A stretch of DNA of 64,000 nucleotides. Origin: Alcaligenes parafaecalis (GTDB taxonomy: Bacteria; Pseudomonadota; Gammaproteobacteria; Burkholderiales; Burkholderiaceae_B). A model generated the notes under the pieces. It was given only the letters and a program-made list of their open reading frames with translations, did not search any database and was not told where the DNA came from. Positions 42,090 to 51,129 of this stretch are shown piece by piece. The stretch covers positions 62,001 through 126,000 of the forward strand of contig NZ_JAPKNA010000002.1 of the NCBI RefSeq assembly GCF_026344135.1, read 5' to 3'. A program made the translations under genes and the position numbers. Each line of letters opens with the position of its first letter. Position 1 is the stretch's first letter.

Positions 42090-42296
42090 ATGCGTGTGCT
42101 AGTCCTGATCGTGTTTCTGGGGATTATTGTTTCGCTGGGTTCAGCCCTGGTGTATTTGATGCGGGACCGGGGTAATTCCAATCGCATGGCCTATGCTCTG
42201 ACCTGGCGAGTGGGCTTGTCCGTGGCCCTGTTCCTGTTTGTGCTGCTGGCCCATTACCTGGGTTGGATTGAAAGCACCGGAGTGCCCTTGGCGTGA
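42090..42296 (+). CDS. twin-transmembrane DUF2909 protein
   Basis: A 68-residue protein made almost wholly of two membrane helices (about residues 2-23 and 41-61) joined by a polar loop MRDRGNSNRMAYALTWR. I recognise this as DUF2909 (twin transmembrane protein). It is encoded on the strand opposite to the oxidase cluster, between surf1 and ctaE, a position kept in related genomes as I recall. Its ATG is 28 bases from the divergent surf1 ATG and has GCGGGGGAG upstream. A small oxidase-associated role is plausible. Confidence 0.88.
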   Translation: MRVLVLIVFLGIIVSLGSALVYLMRDRGNSNRMAYALTWRVGLSVALFLFVLLAHYLGWIESTGVPLA

Positions 42297-42339
42297 AGTA
42301 AAAATCCAGGCCCGCAGCACGGGCCTGGAGCATGGATCA

Positions 42340-43215
42340 CTAGAACCAGTACACGTACAGATACAAGCCCAGCCACACCACGTCCACAAAGTGCCAGTAC
42401 CAGGCGGCACCTTCAAAACCAAAGTGGTGTTCGGCGGTAAAGTGCCCGCGCATCAGCCGTATCAGCATCACCGTCAGCATGGTGGCACCGATAATCACGT
42501 GAAAGCCGTGAAAGCCCGTCAACATATAGAACAAGGCCCCGTATGCGCCAGAGGTGAACTTCAGGTTCAGTTCGGCGTAGGCGTGCATGTATTCGTAGGC
42601 TTGGCAGGCCACAAAGGCGAAGCCCAGCGCCACGGTCATGAACAGCCAGAAGATTGCGCCGCCACGCTTGCTGGCACGCAGGGCGTGGTGAGCAATGGTC
42701 AGGGTGACGCCCGAGGTCAGCAGCAAGGCCGTATTGATCGTAGGCAGCCACAGCGGGCCTACGGTCTGGAACGGGGCGACAGTGCCAGCCGGGCCCTGAT
42801 TTGGCCAGGTGCCGGTAAAGTCGGGCCAGAGCAGGGCGCGGTGATCCAGGTCGCTTAAAAGCGGCGTGGCAATTTCGCGGGTGTACCAAAGTGCCCCGAA
42901 AAAAGCCGCAAAGAACATGACTTCGGAAAAGATGAACCAGGACATGCTCCAGCGATAGGAGACGTCTACGCGCGCACTGTTCAGGCCGGTTTCGGACTCG
43001 TTGACTGCTTCGCTGAACCAGAAAAACAGCACCAGCAAAAAGCTGAGAATCCCGACCAGAAATACCCAGAAGCCACCGGGCCAGTTATTGATCCAGATGG
43101 CCGCACCCAGTAGCGTCAGGCACAGGGAAATACTGGCGCGTACCGGATGCCCCGATAAACCGGGGACGTAGTAATACGGCGCCTTGGACGGGTGAGCCGT
43201 AGTCTCGACATGCAT
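42340..43215 (-). CDS. ctaE: cytochrome c oxidase subunit III
   Basis: A 291-residue protein with seven predicted helices. Family motifs are FWFSEAVNES, SWFIFSEVMFFAAFFGALWY, LTSGVTLTIAHHAL, EYMHAYAELNLKFTSGAYGALFY as two adjacent blocks, GFHGFHVIIG and WYWHFVDVVWLGLYL. It stabilises proton uptake by subunit I in the inner membrane. GGAG stands 7 bases before the ATG. It follows DUF2970 by 50 bases in the usual gene order. Confidence 0.96.
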   Translation of the reverse strand: MHVETTAHPSKAPYYYVPGLSGHPVRASISLCLTLLGAAIWINNWPGGFWVFLVGILSFLLVLFFWFSEAVNESETGLNSARVDVSYRWSMSWFIFSEVMFFAAFFGALWYTREIATPLLSDLDHRALLWPDFTGTWPNQGPAGTVAPFQTVGPLWLPTINTALLLTSGVTLTIAHHALRASKRGGAIFWLFMTVALGFAFVACQAYEYMHAYAELNLKFTSGAYGALFYMLTGFHGFHVIIGATMLTVMLIRLMRGHFTAEHHFGFEGAAWYWHFVDVVWLGLYLYVYWF

Positions 43216-43265
43216 AGTGTTCTCCTTCGGATCATGTGCCCTTGGGCGCAGTATCCGGCCAGGGT

Positions 43266-43490
43266 TTAGCTGGCCTGACCGATGAACCAGCGGGCCACCA
43301 TAATCAGGCCCACAACGAAAACAACCGTGGCGATCAAGGCGGCAACAATCAGATAGACCGGATTGATCTTGGCAATGTCCTGTTCATGGTCGCTGCCACG
43401 ACGGACTCCAAAAAATCCCCAGGCAATGGCTTTCAATGTCTGGAAAAAACTGAGCTTGCGCCGTGTGAGGTCCCGAAAATCGTCATCCAT
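43266..43490 (-). CDS. DUF2970 membrane protein
   Basis: A 74-residue protein: a polar N-terminus, the segment SFFQTLKAIAWGFFGVRRG, then one hydrophobic helix (about residues 47-68). This is the DUF2970 signature, found next to oxidase subunit genes in beta-proteobacteria. The ATG begins one base after the TGA of the 37-codon assembly-protein gene. Its role is unknown but probably in oxidase assembly or stability. Confidence 0.88.
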   Translation of the reverse strand: MDDDFRDLTRRKLSFFQTLKAIAWGFFGVRRGSDHEQDIAKINPVYLIVAALIATVVFVVGLIMVARWFIGQAS

Positions 43491-43491
43491 A

Positions 43492-43605
43492 TCACTGTCC
43501 TAAAAATTGACTGCCTTTTAGAAAGGTCCAGGCCATGACGGCAATGACGAACACGGCCAGGAGCAATCCCAGACGGCGGTTGCGACGGCGTTGTTCGGGA
43601 GTCAT
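43492..43605 (-). CDS. cytochrome oxidase small assembly protein
   Basis: A 37-codon gene. It reads MTPEQRRRNRRLGLLLAVFV, then one hydrophobic helix and a short tail ending FLGQ. A strong ribosome site (GGAGGAT) stands 6 bases before the ATG at 43605, and the stop leads directly into DUF2970. Beta-proteobacterial oxidase clusters carry a protein of this kind (basic N-terminus, single helix) right behind ctaD. The basic start also resembles the N-terminus of CtaG/Cox11, which is missing here. Confidence 0.8.
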   Translation of the reverse strand: MTPEQRRRNRRLGLLLAVFVIAVMAWTFLKGSQFLGQ

Positions 43606-43622
43606 ACGGCGATCCTCCAGCG

Positions 43623-45230
43623 TTATTTGATGACAGGTGGAACTTCAAAGGTGTGGTGTGGTGCGGGCGATGGCACCGTCCACTCCAGACCCTCTGCGCC
43701 TTCCCAGGGCTTGGCACTGGCAACTTCACCCTTGCCACGGGCAGCTTGAATCACGATGTAGATCAGCAGCAGTTGGGACAGGCCAAACCAGAAGGCGCCA
43801 ATGGTGGCAATCTGGTGGAAGTCCGTGAACTGACCGGCATAGTCCACATAGCGACGCGGCATGCCCGCCAGACCCAGAAAGTGCATGGGGAAGAAGGTCA
43901 CGTTGAACGAGATCATGGTGGACCAGAAGTGGATCTTGCCCAGACGCTCGTTGTACATGCGGCCTGTCCACTTGGGCAGCCAGTAATAGGCACCGCCAAA
44001 CAGGGCGAACAAGGAACCGGCTACCAGCACATAGTGGAAGTGAGCCACCACGTAATAGGTGTCATGTACGGCGATATCAATCGGGGCCACGGCCAGAATC
44101 AGGCCGGTAAAGCCGCCAATCGTGAACACGAAGATAAAGCCGATGGAAAACAGCATGGGCGTTTCAAAGGACAGCGAACCGCGCCACATGGTAGCCACCC
44201 AGTTGAAGATCTTCACCCCGGTAGGAATGGAGATCAGCATGGTGGCATACATGAAATAAAGCTGCCCGGTCACCGGCATCCCGGTGGAGAACATGTGGTG
44301 AGCCCAGACCAGGAAAGACAGAATCGCGATAGCGGCCGTGGCATACACCATGGAGGCATAGCCAAACAAAGCCTTGCGGGAGAAGGCGGGCACAATGGCC
44401 GACACAATCCCGAAGGCCGGCAAGATCATGATGTAGACCTCGGGGTGGCCGAAGAACCAGAAGATGTGCTGGTACAGAACCGGGTCACCACCACCGGCAG
44501 CGTTAAAGAAGTGGGTGCCAAAGTGACGGTCTGTCAGCAGCATGGTGACCGCAGCGGCCAGCACAGGCATCACGGCAATCAGCAGGTAAGCAGTAATCAG
44601 CCAGGTCCAGCAAAACAGAGGCATTTTCATCAGCGTCATGCCGGGGGCGCGCATGTTCAATACCGTCACCACAATATTGATGGCCCCCATGATGGAGGAC
44701 GCGCCCAGAATGTGGACCGCAAAAATCGTGAAGTCCATGCCTGGCCCCATCTGCAAGGACAGGGGGGCGTACATGGTCCAGCCACCGGCGGGTGCGCCGC
44801 CCGGCACAAAGAAGGATGCGGTAAACAGAATCGCGCCCACGGGCAGCAGCCAGAAGCTGAAGTTGTTCATGCGGGCAAAGGCCATGTCCGATGCGCCAAT
44901 CTGCAGCGGAATCATCCAGTTGGCAAAGCCCACAAAGGCCGGCATGATCGCACCGAAAATCATGATCAGGCCGTGCATGGTGGTGAACTGGTTAAACAGC
45001 TCGGGCCGGAAAAACTGCAGGCCCGGCTGGAACAGTTCGGTACGCAGCAGCAAAGCCAGCACGCCGCCCTCCAGCAACATCACAAAGGAGAAGATCAGGT
45101 ACATGGTCCCGATATCTTTGTGATTGGTGGCGAACAACCAGCGACGCCAGCCGCTAGGGGTGGCATGGGCATGATGGTGATCATCATGTCCGCTCGGGTT
45201 CGCTACATGGTCGACGGTGACGCTACTCAT
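43623..45230 (-). CDS. ctaD: cytochrome c oxidase subunit I
   Basis: A 535-residue protein with twelve helices. The heme-copper centre is seen in FWFFGHPEVYIMILPAFG (CuB His and the cross-linked Tyr), FLVWAHHMFSTG (two CuB His) and VVAHFHYVLVAGS (heme a3 and a ligands); GLIMIFGAIMPAFVGFANWM holds part of the D-channel region. It reduces oxygen to water and pumps protons. GGAG stands ahead of the ATG. Subunit II is upstream and the assembly genes are downstream on the same strand. Confidence 0.98.
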   Translation of the reverse strand: MSSVTVDHVANPSGHDDHHHAHATPSGWRRWLFATNHKDIGTMYLIFSFVMLLEGGVLALLLRTELFQPGLQFFRPELFNQFTTMHGLIMIFGAIMPAFVGFANWMIPLQIGASDMAFARMNNFSFWLLPVGAILFTASFFVPGGAPAGGWTMYAPLSLQMGPGMDFTIFAVHILGASSIMGAINIVVTVLNMRAPGMTLMKMPLFCWTWLITAYLLIAVMPVLAAAVTMLLTDRHFGTHFFNAAGGGDPVLYQHIFWFFGHPEVYIMILPAFGIVSAIVPAFSRKALFGYASMVYATAAIAILSFLVWAHHMFSTGMPVTGQLYFMYATMLISIPTGVKIFNWVATMWRGSLSFETPMLFSIGFIFVFTIGGFTGLILAVAPIDIAVHDTYYVVAHFHYVLVAGSLFALFGGAYYWLPKWTGRMYNERLGKIHFWSTMISFNVTFFPMHFLGLAGMPRRYVDYAGQFTDFHQIATIGAFWFGLSQLLLIYIVIQAARGKGEVASAKPWEGAEGLEWTVPSPAPHHTFEVPPVIK

Positions 45231-45305
45231 GCTTGACTCCTTGCTGCACTCCCCCTGGCCGTAGTCAGGGATAGATTGATAGTGTGATAGGCGGCGAGCG
45301 CAGAC

Positions 45306-46466
45306 TTAGCGCTGTTCCTTGACGTCGGCGGGCATCACGACCGGGTCGGGCCCTTTGCCAGCGTTGCCCCAGGCGTTACGTGTGTAGGTGATGACCGCTG
45401 CAATCTGTACATCAGTAAGCTGATTGCGGAAGGCCGCCATCGCAGTGCCAGGGTGACCATTCAACACCGTGTCGATCTGGCCTTTCTTTGGGGCGAGCAC
45501 AAATTTTGTATCGCCATCCAGAGCGGGGAAGGTGCCGGGCATACCTTTGCCGTTGGCCTGGTGGCAAGCCACGCAGTTCTGCGCAAAGATCTGCTTGCCG
45601 CGTTCGGTCAGCTCGTCTTTGCTCCACTCTTTATTGGGATCGTCGGCTTGGGCGGTCAGCAAGTCGTTTTGCTCTTTGGCCCACTTGTCGTAATCCTCTT
45701 GCTCCATCACTTGCACCACGATGGGCATGTAGGCGTGGTCCTTGCCGCACAGCTCGGCACATTGGCCGCGGTACGTGCCCACCTTGTCGGCGCGGAACCA
45801 GGTGTCGCGCAAAAAGCCGGGGATGGCATCTTGCTTGACGCCAAACTCGGGCACCATCCAGGAATGGATGACGTCCTCGGCAGTCAGCATGACGCGTACT
45901 TTCTTGTGAACCGGCACGACCAGCGGCTTGTCCACTTCCATCAGATAGTTCGGGCCAATGGGCTCGCGACCTTCAATCTGGGCGCGGGGGGTCGACAGGT
46001 TGGACAGGTATTTGACGCCCGTGGCCGGGCCGTCCAGATACTCGTAGCCCCATTTCCACTGATAGCCGGTGACTTTAACGGTCAGGTCGGCGCTGCTGGT
46101 GTCCTTCATGGCGACCACCGTTTTGGTGGCGGGTAGCGCCATGCCGATCACGATCAGAAAGGGGATGATGGTCCAGGCCACTTCCACACCCAGGTGCTCG
46201 TGGAAGCGGGCAGCGATTGCGCCCTTGGACTTGCGGTGCCGGATGATGGAATAGAACATCACGCCGAACACACCAATAAAGATGATGGTACAGATGATCA
46301 GCATCATCCAATGCAGCCAGGCAATGTCCTGGGCGATGGGGGTAACCCCGTTATGCAAATTGAGCTGATTGACACGGGGACCACCCTCCATGTGGGTGAT
46401 CTGAGCCAGGCTTGGCCCTGCCGTCGAACAGGCGGTCAGAGCAAATAAACTTCTCCACATCTTCAT
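45306..46466 (-). CDS. ctaC: cytochrome c oxidase subunit II with fused cytochrome c domain
   Basis: A 386-residue protein. A short signal-like N-terminus is followed by two helices (about residues 50-75 and 92-112) and the cupredoxin domain with CuA ligands in RGQCAELCGKDHAYMPIVV (two Cys, His, Met). A C-terminal class I cytochrome c domain carries CVACHQANGKGMPGTFPAL (heme-binding Cys-x-x-Cys-His). The fusion marks a caa3-like arrangement in which electrons enter by a tethered heme c. AGAGGGA stands before the ATG at 46466. An LTAC near residue 13 resembles a lipobox but is very close to the start. Confidence 0.96.
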   Translation of the reverse strand: MKMWRSLFALTACSTAGPSLAQITHMEGGPRVNQLNLHNGVTPIAQDIAWLHWMMLIICTIIFIGVFGVMFYSIIRHRKSKGAIAARFHEHLGVEVAWTIIPFLIVIGMALPATKTVVAMKDTSSADLTVKVTGYQWKWGYEYLDGPATGVKYLSNLSTPRAQIEGREPIGPNYLMEVDKPLVVPVHKKVRVMLTAEDVIHSWMVPEFGVKQDAIPGFLRDTWFRADKVGTYRGQCAELCGKDHAYMPIVVQVMEQEDYDKWAKEQNDLLTAQADDPNKEWSKDELTERGKQIFAQNCVACHQANGKGMPGTFPALDGDTKFVLAPKKGQIDTVLNGHPGTAMAAFRNQLTDVQIAAVITYTRNAWGNAGKGPDPVVMPADVKEQR

Positions 46467-46741
46467 TGTTGTCCCTCTTTTGGTGTTGCCATGCCAAACC
46501 GGGGTTCGGCTGCGTCAACGCTCCGAAAAATCCAACGCTGGAAGAAACTGCTGTGTTGCAGTGGCGGGCTTGTCGCAGCTAAGTGCTGGTCCGCTCGAAG
46601 TTTTTAGTAGCTTATCTGTTCACGGAAATTATATAGAACTTGCTTTAGCCTTCAAGGGCAGGGTATGTCCCTAGACGACAAGGTTGGACTAAACGCTACA
46701 AAAGCCGTAATGGGGCAAGGCTTGAATTACAATCGCCGACT

Positions 46742-47569
46742 ATGACTTTGTTCCAGAACCGATCACTTACTCAGGCCCTGCGTCAACGCATGGCCAGCTT
46801 GACCAGTCAACTGCAACAATTGCCCCCGCCGGGCAGCCGTCCTGTCACTGTTGATGGACGCGTTGCCGGATGGATTACCCCCAAGGCTGCCCGCTGTATC
46901 GAGCCCTTGCCGGGGGTCTTGATTGAAGAAGATGTCTTGCGTCTGAGCGAATGCCCCAGCCAGGAATTGAGCTTGGCTCAGGTCCTGGATCAGGTCGCCC
47001 TGCGTTTGCAGGAAGGCGGTTGCATTCGGGCCTGGCGTGACGAGTTGCTGGATGTCGTTGGTGAAGGCCAATGCCTGTCCCGTATTGAACGCGGCGCTGT
47101 GCGTCCCTTGGGGTTTCTGACCCAGGCTGTGCATTTGAATGGCTGGTCCACAGACGGTCGCATCTGGGCCGCGCGCCGTTCCCCCACCAAATCGACAGAC
47201 CCGAATATGTGGGACACGCTGGTCGGTGGCCTGGCGGTCAGCGGGGAATCCCTGCATACCTCCCTCATACGTGAAAGTTATGAAGAAGCGGGCTTGCCCG
47301 AGTCTGTGCTGGCTGATTGCACTCCCTTGCGCGTGTCCTTGCGTATGCACCGTCGCCTGCCGGAAGGCTATCAGGTGGAGAACGCCCTGGTCAGCGACTG
47401 CGTACTGGCCGACGATGTGCGGCCCCGCAATATGGACGGCGAGGTTAGTGAGTTTCGCTTATTGACGCTGGATGAAGCCTGGCAAATGATAGAAGCAGAT
47501 TTGTTCACTCTGGAAGCGCAAGTGGTGCTGATCGACAGCATCAAGCAGCATCTGGACAAGCTGGCCTGA
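46742..47569 (+). CDS. NUDIX hydrolase with DUF4743 N-terminal domain
   Basis: A 275-residue protein. The C-terminal half carries a complete Nudix box spanning GGLAVSGESLHTSL and IRESYEEAGL (G-x5-E-x7-RE-x2-EE-x-G pattern). The N-terminal 120 residues look like DUF4743 (VDGRVAGWITPKAARCIEPL), found in plant and bacterial thiamine-pyrophosphate-type Nudix proteins, so a damaged thiamine diphosphate may be the substrate; that is inference. It is divergent from the oxidase operon across 275 bases and precedes phaM by 44 bases. Confidence 0.87.
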   Translation: MTLFQNRSLTQALRQRMASLTSQLQQLPPPGSRPVTVDGRVAGWITPKAARCIEPLPGVLIEEDVLRLSECPSQELSLAQVLDQVALRLQEGGCIRAWRDELLDVVGEGQCLSRIERGAVRPLGFLTQAVHLNGWSTDGRIWAARRSPTKSTDPNMWDTLVGGLAVSGESLHTSLIRESYEEAGLPESVLADCTPLRVSLRMHRRLPEGYQVENALVSDCVLADDVRPRNMDGEVSEFRLLTLDEAWQMIEADLFTLEAQVVLIDSIKQHLDKLA

Positions 47570-47613
47570 ACCTGGGAGTCACCGGGCAGGCATCAACCCG
47601 ATGGGAGCTACGC

Positions 47614-48498
47614 ATGAACCCGAATCCTTTTGGTATACCTGATTTCAATGCCCTGGGCGGCGGCAATAATCCTTTGCTGCGCAGCATGGATATGATGGCG
47701 CAGGCCTGGAAAAACATGGCCAGCGGTGGCGCGGGTGAGTTGGGCTCGGGCATGATGCCCAGCTTGTCGCCCGATGATCTGGACCGCCGCATTCGTGATT
47801 TGCGTGCCGTGGAAAGCTGGCTGCAGTTGAATCTCTCCATGCTGGGCACGACCATTCAAGGGCTGGAAATTCAGCGCTCCACCTTGGCGGCGATCAAGGC
47901 GATGGCGCAGCAAGGAACGCAGGCGGCGGGTGGGGCAAATCCCTTTGAAGCCTTCATGGCTTTCAATCCTATGGCAGCGGGTGCTGCGAGCGCAGATAGT
48001 GCAGCAGGTGCCAAGGCGCAGGCCAGCAAGCCGGAGGCGGCAGCGCACACGGCATCCCAGTCAGCAGCGGCTCAGCCCTCGCCACAGCATCAACAAGCTG
48101 CACCACAGCCCGAAGCGGCTGCCAAGCAGGACACCCCAAAAGATAAACAGTCTGGAGCCCAGCAGGAGGCCGGGGCAGGCAATCCCGCTGCGCAAGCGTG
48201 GTGGAACATGCTGCAACAGCAATTTGATGCCATGGCGACCGCCACAGCCGCATCAATGCAGCAGGTAGAAAACTATCGCCAGCAAGCGACCAAGGCCAAA
48301 TCGACCGGGTCGGCCAAGCCCCCTAAACCAGCGGCGGCCAATGCCCAGACTTCGGCCAAGACCAGTGCTCCGGCAGCGGCCAAGACGGTAAAAACGGCAG
48401 CGAAAGCAGCCACTAAAACCGCAACCAAGGCGGCCACCAAAACGGCGGCTAAAAAAACCGCTACGCGTAGCACCAAAAGCAGTACCAAAAAGAACTGA
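47614..48498 (+). CDS. phaM: PhaM-type polyhydroxyalkanoate granule regulatory protein
   Basis: A 294-residue protein. Residues 1-115 hold the PhaM-like part (NPFGIPDFNALGGGNNPLL, SPDDLDRRIRDLRAVESWLQ, LNLSMLGTTIQGLEIQRSTL). The middle is Ala/Gln/Pro-rich, and the last 70 residues are a histone H1-like tail of Ala-Lys-Thr repeats. In Ralstonia, PhaM activates PHA synthase and fixes granules to the nucleoid through such a tail. That tells us that this organism probably stores PHA, although no phaC is in the window. GGGAG stands before the ATG. Confidence 0.85.
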   Translation: MNPNPFGIPDFNALGGGNNPLLRSMDMMAQAWKNMASGGAGELGSGMMPSLSPDDLDRRIRDLRAVESWLQLNLSMLGTTIQGLEIQRSTLAAIKAMAQQGTQAAGGANPFEAFMAFNPMAAGAASADSAAGAKAQASKPEAAAHTASQSAAAQPSPQHQQAAPQPEAAAKQDTPKDKQSGAQQEAGAGNPAAQAWWNMLQQQFDAMATATAASMQQVENYRQQATKAKSTGSAKPPKPAAANAQTSAKTSAPAAAKTVKTAAKAATKTATKAATKTAAKKTATRSTKSSTKKN

Positions 48499-48524
48499 TC
48501 GACCAACCTAGTAGGTAAATTTTT

Positions 48525-49895
48525 ATGCTTAATATCGTGATTCTGGCAGCAGGCATGGGCAAGCGTATGCAGTCTGACCTGCCCAAAGTACTGCATCCTA
48601 TCGCTGGCAAATCCATGCTGGCCCACGTGCTTGATAGCGCACGTGAACTGGAGCCGGAAAAAGTTGTGGTCGTGGTGGGTCATGGCGCCGAGCGCGTTCA
48701 GCAAACCTTCGCACAGGCCGAGCTGGCCTTTGCCCTGCAGCAACCCCAGCATGGCACGGGCCACGCTGTGCAACAGGCCGTGCCTGAACTGGTCGGTGGC
48801 GACCAGGAAGACGACGCCACGCTGGTGCTGTACGGTGACGTACCTCTGGTCCAGGCCGACACCCTGCGCCGCTTGCTGGAAGCCCGTGGTCAAGGCGTAG
48901 CCGTGCTGACCGAGACATTGGCGGACTCCACAGGCTATGGCCGCATCATTCGCGGTGCAGACGGCTCCGTGCAGCGTATTGTTGAGCACAAAGATGCCAG
49001 CGAAGCCGAACGTGCCGTGAAAGAAGTGAACACCGGCATTCTGGTGGCACCTACGGCTCGTCTGAAAGACTGGCTGACCCGCATCACCAACGACAACGCT
49101 CAGGGAGAGTACTACCTGACCGACATCATCGCTTTGGCCGTTTCTGATGGCGTATCCGTGCAGGCTGCACAACCCGCTGCAGGCTGGGAAACCCTGGGTG
49201 TGAACAGTCGTATTCAACAGGCCGAGCTGGAGCGTCTGTGGCAAGCCGAGCAGGCACGTCGCTTGCTGGAAAAAGGCGTGACACTGGCCGATCCGGCCCG
49301 CTTTGATCTGCGCGGCACACTGGAATGTGGCCGTGATGTGTTCATTGACGTGGGCTGCGTGTTTGAAGGCAAGGTTGTCTTGCAAGACGGCGTGCGTGTT
49401 GGTCCTCATAGTGTTCTGCATGACGTTACTGTCGGTGCCGGTACGCAAATCGAAGCCTTCAGCCATCTGCAGCAAGCTCAGGTCGGTGAAGAAGCCCGTA
49501 TTGGCCCATACGCTCGTCTGCGTCCGGGTGCCGTTCTGGCCAATCACACCCACGTTGGCAACTTTGTGGAAATCAAGAACACCCAACTGGGCGAAGGCTC
49601 CAAAGCCAATCACCTGGCCTATATCGGTGATGCCGATGTGGGGCAGCGTGTGAACATTGGCGCGGGCACCATCACCTGCAATTACGACGGCGTGAACAAG
49701 TTCCGCACCGTGATTGGTGACGATGCGTTCATCGGCTCCGATACGCAGTTGGTAGCCCCTGTGACCGTAGGCCGTGGCGCAACGATTGGTGCGGGTACGA
49801 CCTTGGTGCGCAATGCACCGGATGATCAGTTGACCCTGTCGCGTTCGGAGCAGCGCAGTGTGTCCGGCTGGAAGCGCCCGGTCCGTAAATCTTGA
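48525..49895 (+). CDS. glmU: bifunctional UDP-N-acetylglucosamine diphosphorylase / glucosamine-1-phosphate N-acetyltransferase
   Basis: A 456-residue two-domain enzyme. The N-terminal nucleotidyltransferase shows LAAGMGKRMQSDLPKVLHPI and QHGTGHAVQQAVPEL. The C-terminal left-handed beta-helix shows hexapeptide turns (ARLRPGAVLANHTHVGNFVE, ANHLAYIGDADVG, NIGAGTITCNYDG). It makes UDP-GlcNAc for peptidoglycan and lipopolysaccharide. The gene for the preceding step product, glmS, is 1.9 kb downstream on the same strand; glmM is not here. Confidence 0.97.
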   Translation: MLNIVILAAGMGKRMQSDLPKVLHPIAGKSMLAHVLDSARELEPEKVVVVVGHGAERVQQTFAQAELAFALQQPQHGTGHAVQQAVPELVGGDQEDDATLVLYGDVPLVQADTLRRLLEARGQGVAVLTETLADSTGYGRIIRGADGSVQRIVEHKDASEAERAVKEVNTGILVAPTARLKDWLTRITNDNAQGEYYLTDIIALAVSDGVSVQAAQPAAGWETLGVNSRIQQAELERLWQAEQARRLLEKGVTLADPARFDLRGTLECGRDVFIDVGCVFEGKVVLQDGVRVGPHSVLHDVTVGAGTQIEAFSHLQQAQVGEEARIGPYARLRPGAVLANHTHVGNFVEIKNTQLGEGSKANHLAYIGDADVGQRVNIGAGTITCNYDGVNKFRTVIGDDAFIGSDTQLVAPVTVGRGATIGAGTTLVRNAPDDQLTLSRSEQRSVSGWKRPVRKS

Positions 49896-50003
49896 TGTGT
49901 TTTAGCCCTTCTTTGGTATGGCTCCCTTTGCACTGCAAGGGGAGTCGTGCTGCGTGCTTGGGTGACGCAGCAAGCCCGGATGGGCTGATTCTGGATGGTC
50001 GCC

Positions 50004-51122
50004 ATGCGCATTCTGCAGCTTAATTTCGAGCGCGGTTGGCGCGGTGGCGAACGGCAAACCTTGCTGAGTCTGCAGCATATGCAGCAGGCGGGTCACCAGG
50101 TCAGTTTGCTGGCCAGACGTGATGAAGAACTGGCCAAGCGTGCCAAAGAGCAGGGTTTGAGCGTGGTCGAATGCGCCTCCGTGGGTGCAGCGCTGCGCTA
50201 CTTGCTGGTGCATGGCCGTGGCTTTGATATCGTCCATTCCCAAACCGCGTCCTGCATGAGCTGGTTGGCTGTGCTGCATTTCTGGCTGCCCAAGCGGGTG
50301 GTCTTTACCCGTCGCACGGCTTTCCCCGTTGACCGTAAACGGATTGAACAGCGTAGCGGACAGCAGACAGGCAGCCCGTTAACGTCCAAAGAACGGCGCA
50401 CGCGCTGGAAGTGGAGCAAGGCAGATCGCCTGGTGGCGATCAGTCAGGCGGCAGCAGCAGAGCCGCGTCGTCTGGGCTTTTCTGTGGATCTGATTCCCAG
50501 TGCCATTGAATACGTGGAGCAGGACGACGCGTACGTCAATCACCTGCGGCAGCGCTGGAACCCGCAAGGTCTGCGCGTCCTGGGGACGATGGCTGCATTG
50601 ACGTCCGAGAAAGACCCCCTGACCCTGATCCGTGCCGTTCACGCCCTGTATCAGCGCCGTCAGGACTTTGTGTTTTTACACTTTGGCGCGCCCGGCTCTG
50701 AATCTTCGGCGGCACAGGAACTGATTGCGCAGTTGGGCTTGGAGTCCTGCTACAAACTGGCTGGCTTTGAATCCCGCCCCGAACAAGCGTATCGATTAAT
50801 GGATGGCTTTGTTCTGAGCTCTCGACATGAAGCCCTGGGGTCCAGCGTTCTGGATGCCTTTGTATACGGTGTCCCCGTTACGGCCACGATGGCTGGTGGC
50901 TTAAGCGAGCTTTTGGATAATGGGCGCGGCAATTTGTGCGCGGTAGGCGATGCACGAGCAATTGCCCAGGCCTTGGATGACACCTTGAGCAATCCTGTTG
51001 CAGCGCGTGTGCAAGCCGATTTGGCTCATCGCTGGGTGCAGCAGGAACATGATCCTGCCGTCATGGTGCAGCGTTATTTGCGTCTGTATCAGCAACTGGT
51101 ACAGCAACGCGTACGGGACTGA
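50004..51122 (+). CDS. GT4-family glycosyltransferase
   Basis: A 372-residue GT-B fold glycosyltransferase. The N-terminal donor-independent half begins MRILQLNFERGWRGGERQTL; the second half has GTMAALTSEKDPLTLIRAVH, FLHFGAPGS and the nucleotide-sugar site SSRHEALGSSVLDAFVYGVP (E-x7-E/D-type). It likely adds a sugar to lipopolysaccharide or another surface glycan at the cytoplasmic face. The start may instead be the ATG at 49995; neither has a strong ribosome site. It ends 8 bases before the convergent lrp stop. Confidence 0.85.
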   Translation: MRILQLNFERGWRGGERQTLLSLQHMQQAGHQVSLLARRDEELAKRAKEQGLSVVECASVGAALRYLLVHGRGFDIVHSQTASCMSWLAVLHFWLPKRVVFTRRTAFPVDRKRIEQRSGQQTGSPLTSKERRTRWKWSKADRLVAISQAAAAEPRRLGFSVDLIPSAIEYVEQDDAYVNHLRQRWNPQGLRVLGTMAALTSEKDPLTLIRAVHALYQRRQDFVFLHFGAPGSESSAAQELIAQLGLESCYKLAGFESRPEQAYRLMDGFVLSSRHEALGSSVLDAFVYGVPVTATMAGGLSELLDNGRGNLCAVGDARAIAQALDDTLSNPVAARVQADLAHRWVQQEHDPAVMVQRYLRLYQQLVQQRVRD

Positions 51123-51129
51123 TTCCGGC

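Noticed and set aside
42061..42187. N-terminal extension of SURF1
   Set aside because: The extra residues are read from the antisense of the DUF2909 gene and are not part of the SURF1 family; the ATG at 42061 gives the expected short N-terminus.
46400..46466. Lipoprotein signal on oxidase subunit II (LTAC at residues 10-13)
   Set aside because: The hydrophobic stretch before the cysteine is too short to be convincing; an ordinary signal peptide cut after SLAQ fits as well.
48290..48490. Repeat array at the end of phaM
   Set aside because: The repetition comes from Ala-Lys-Thr codons of the histone-like tail, not from a CRISPR or tandem DNA repeat.
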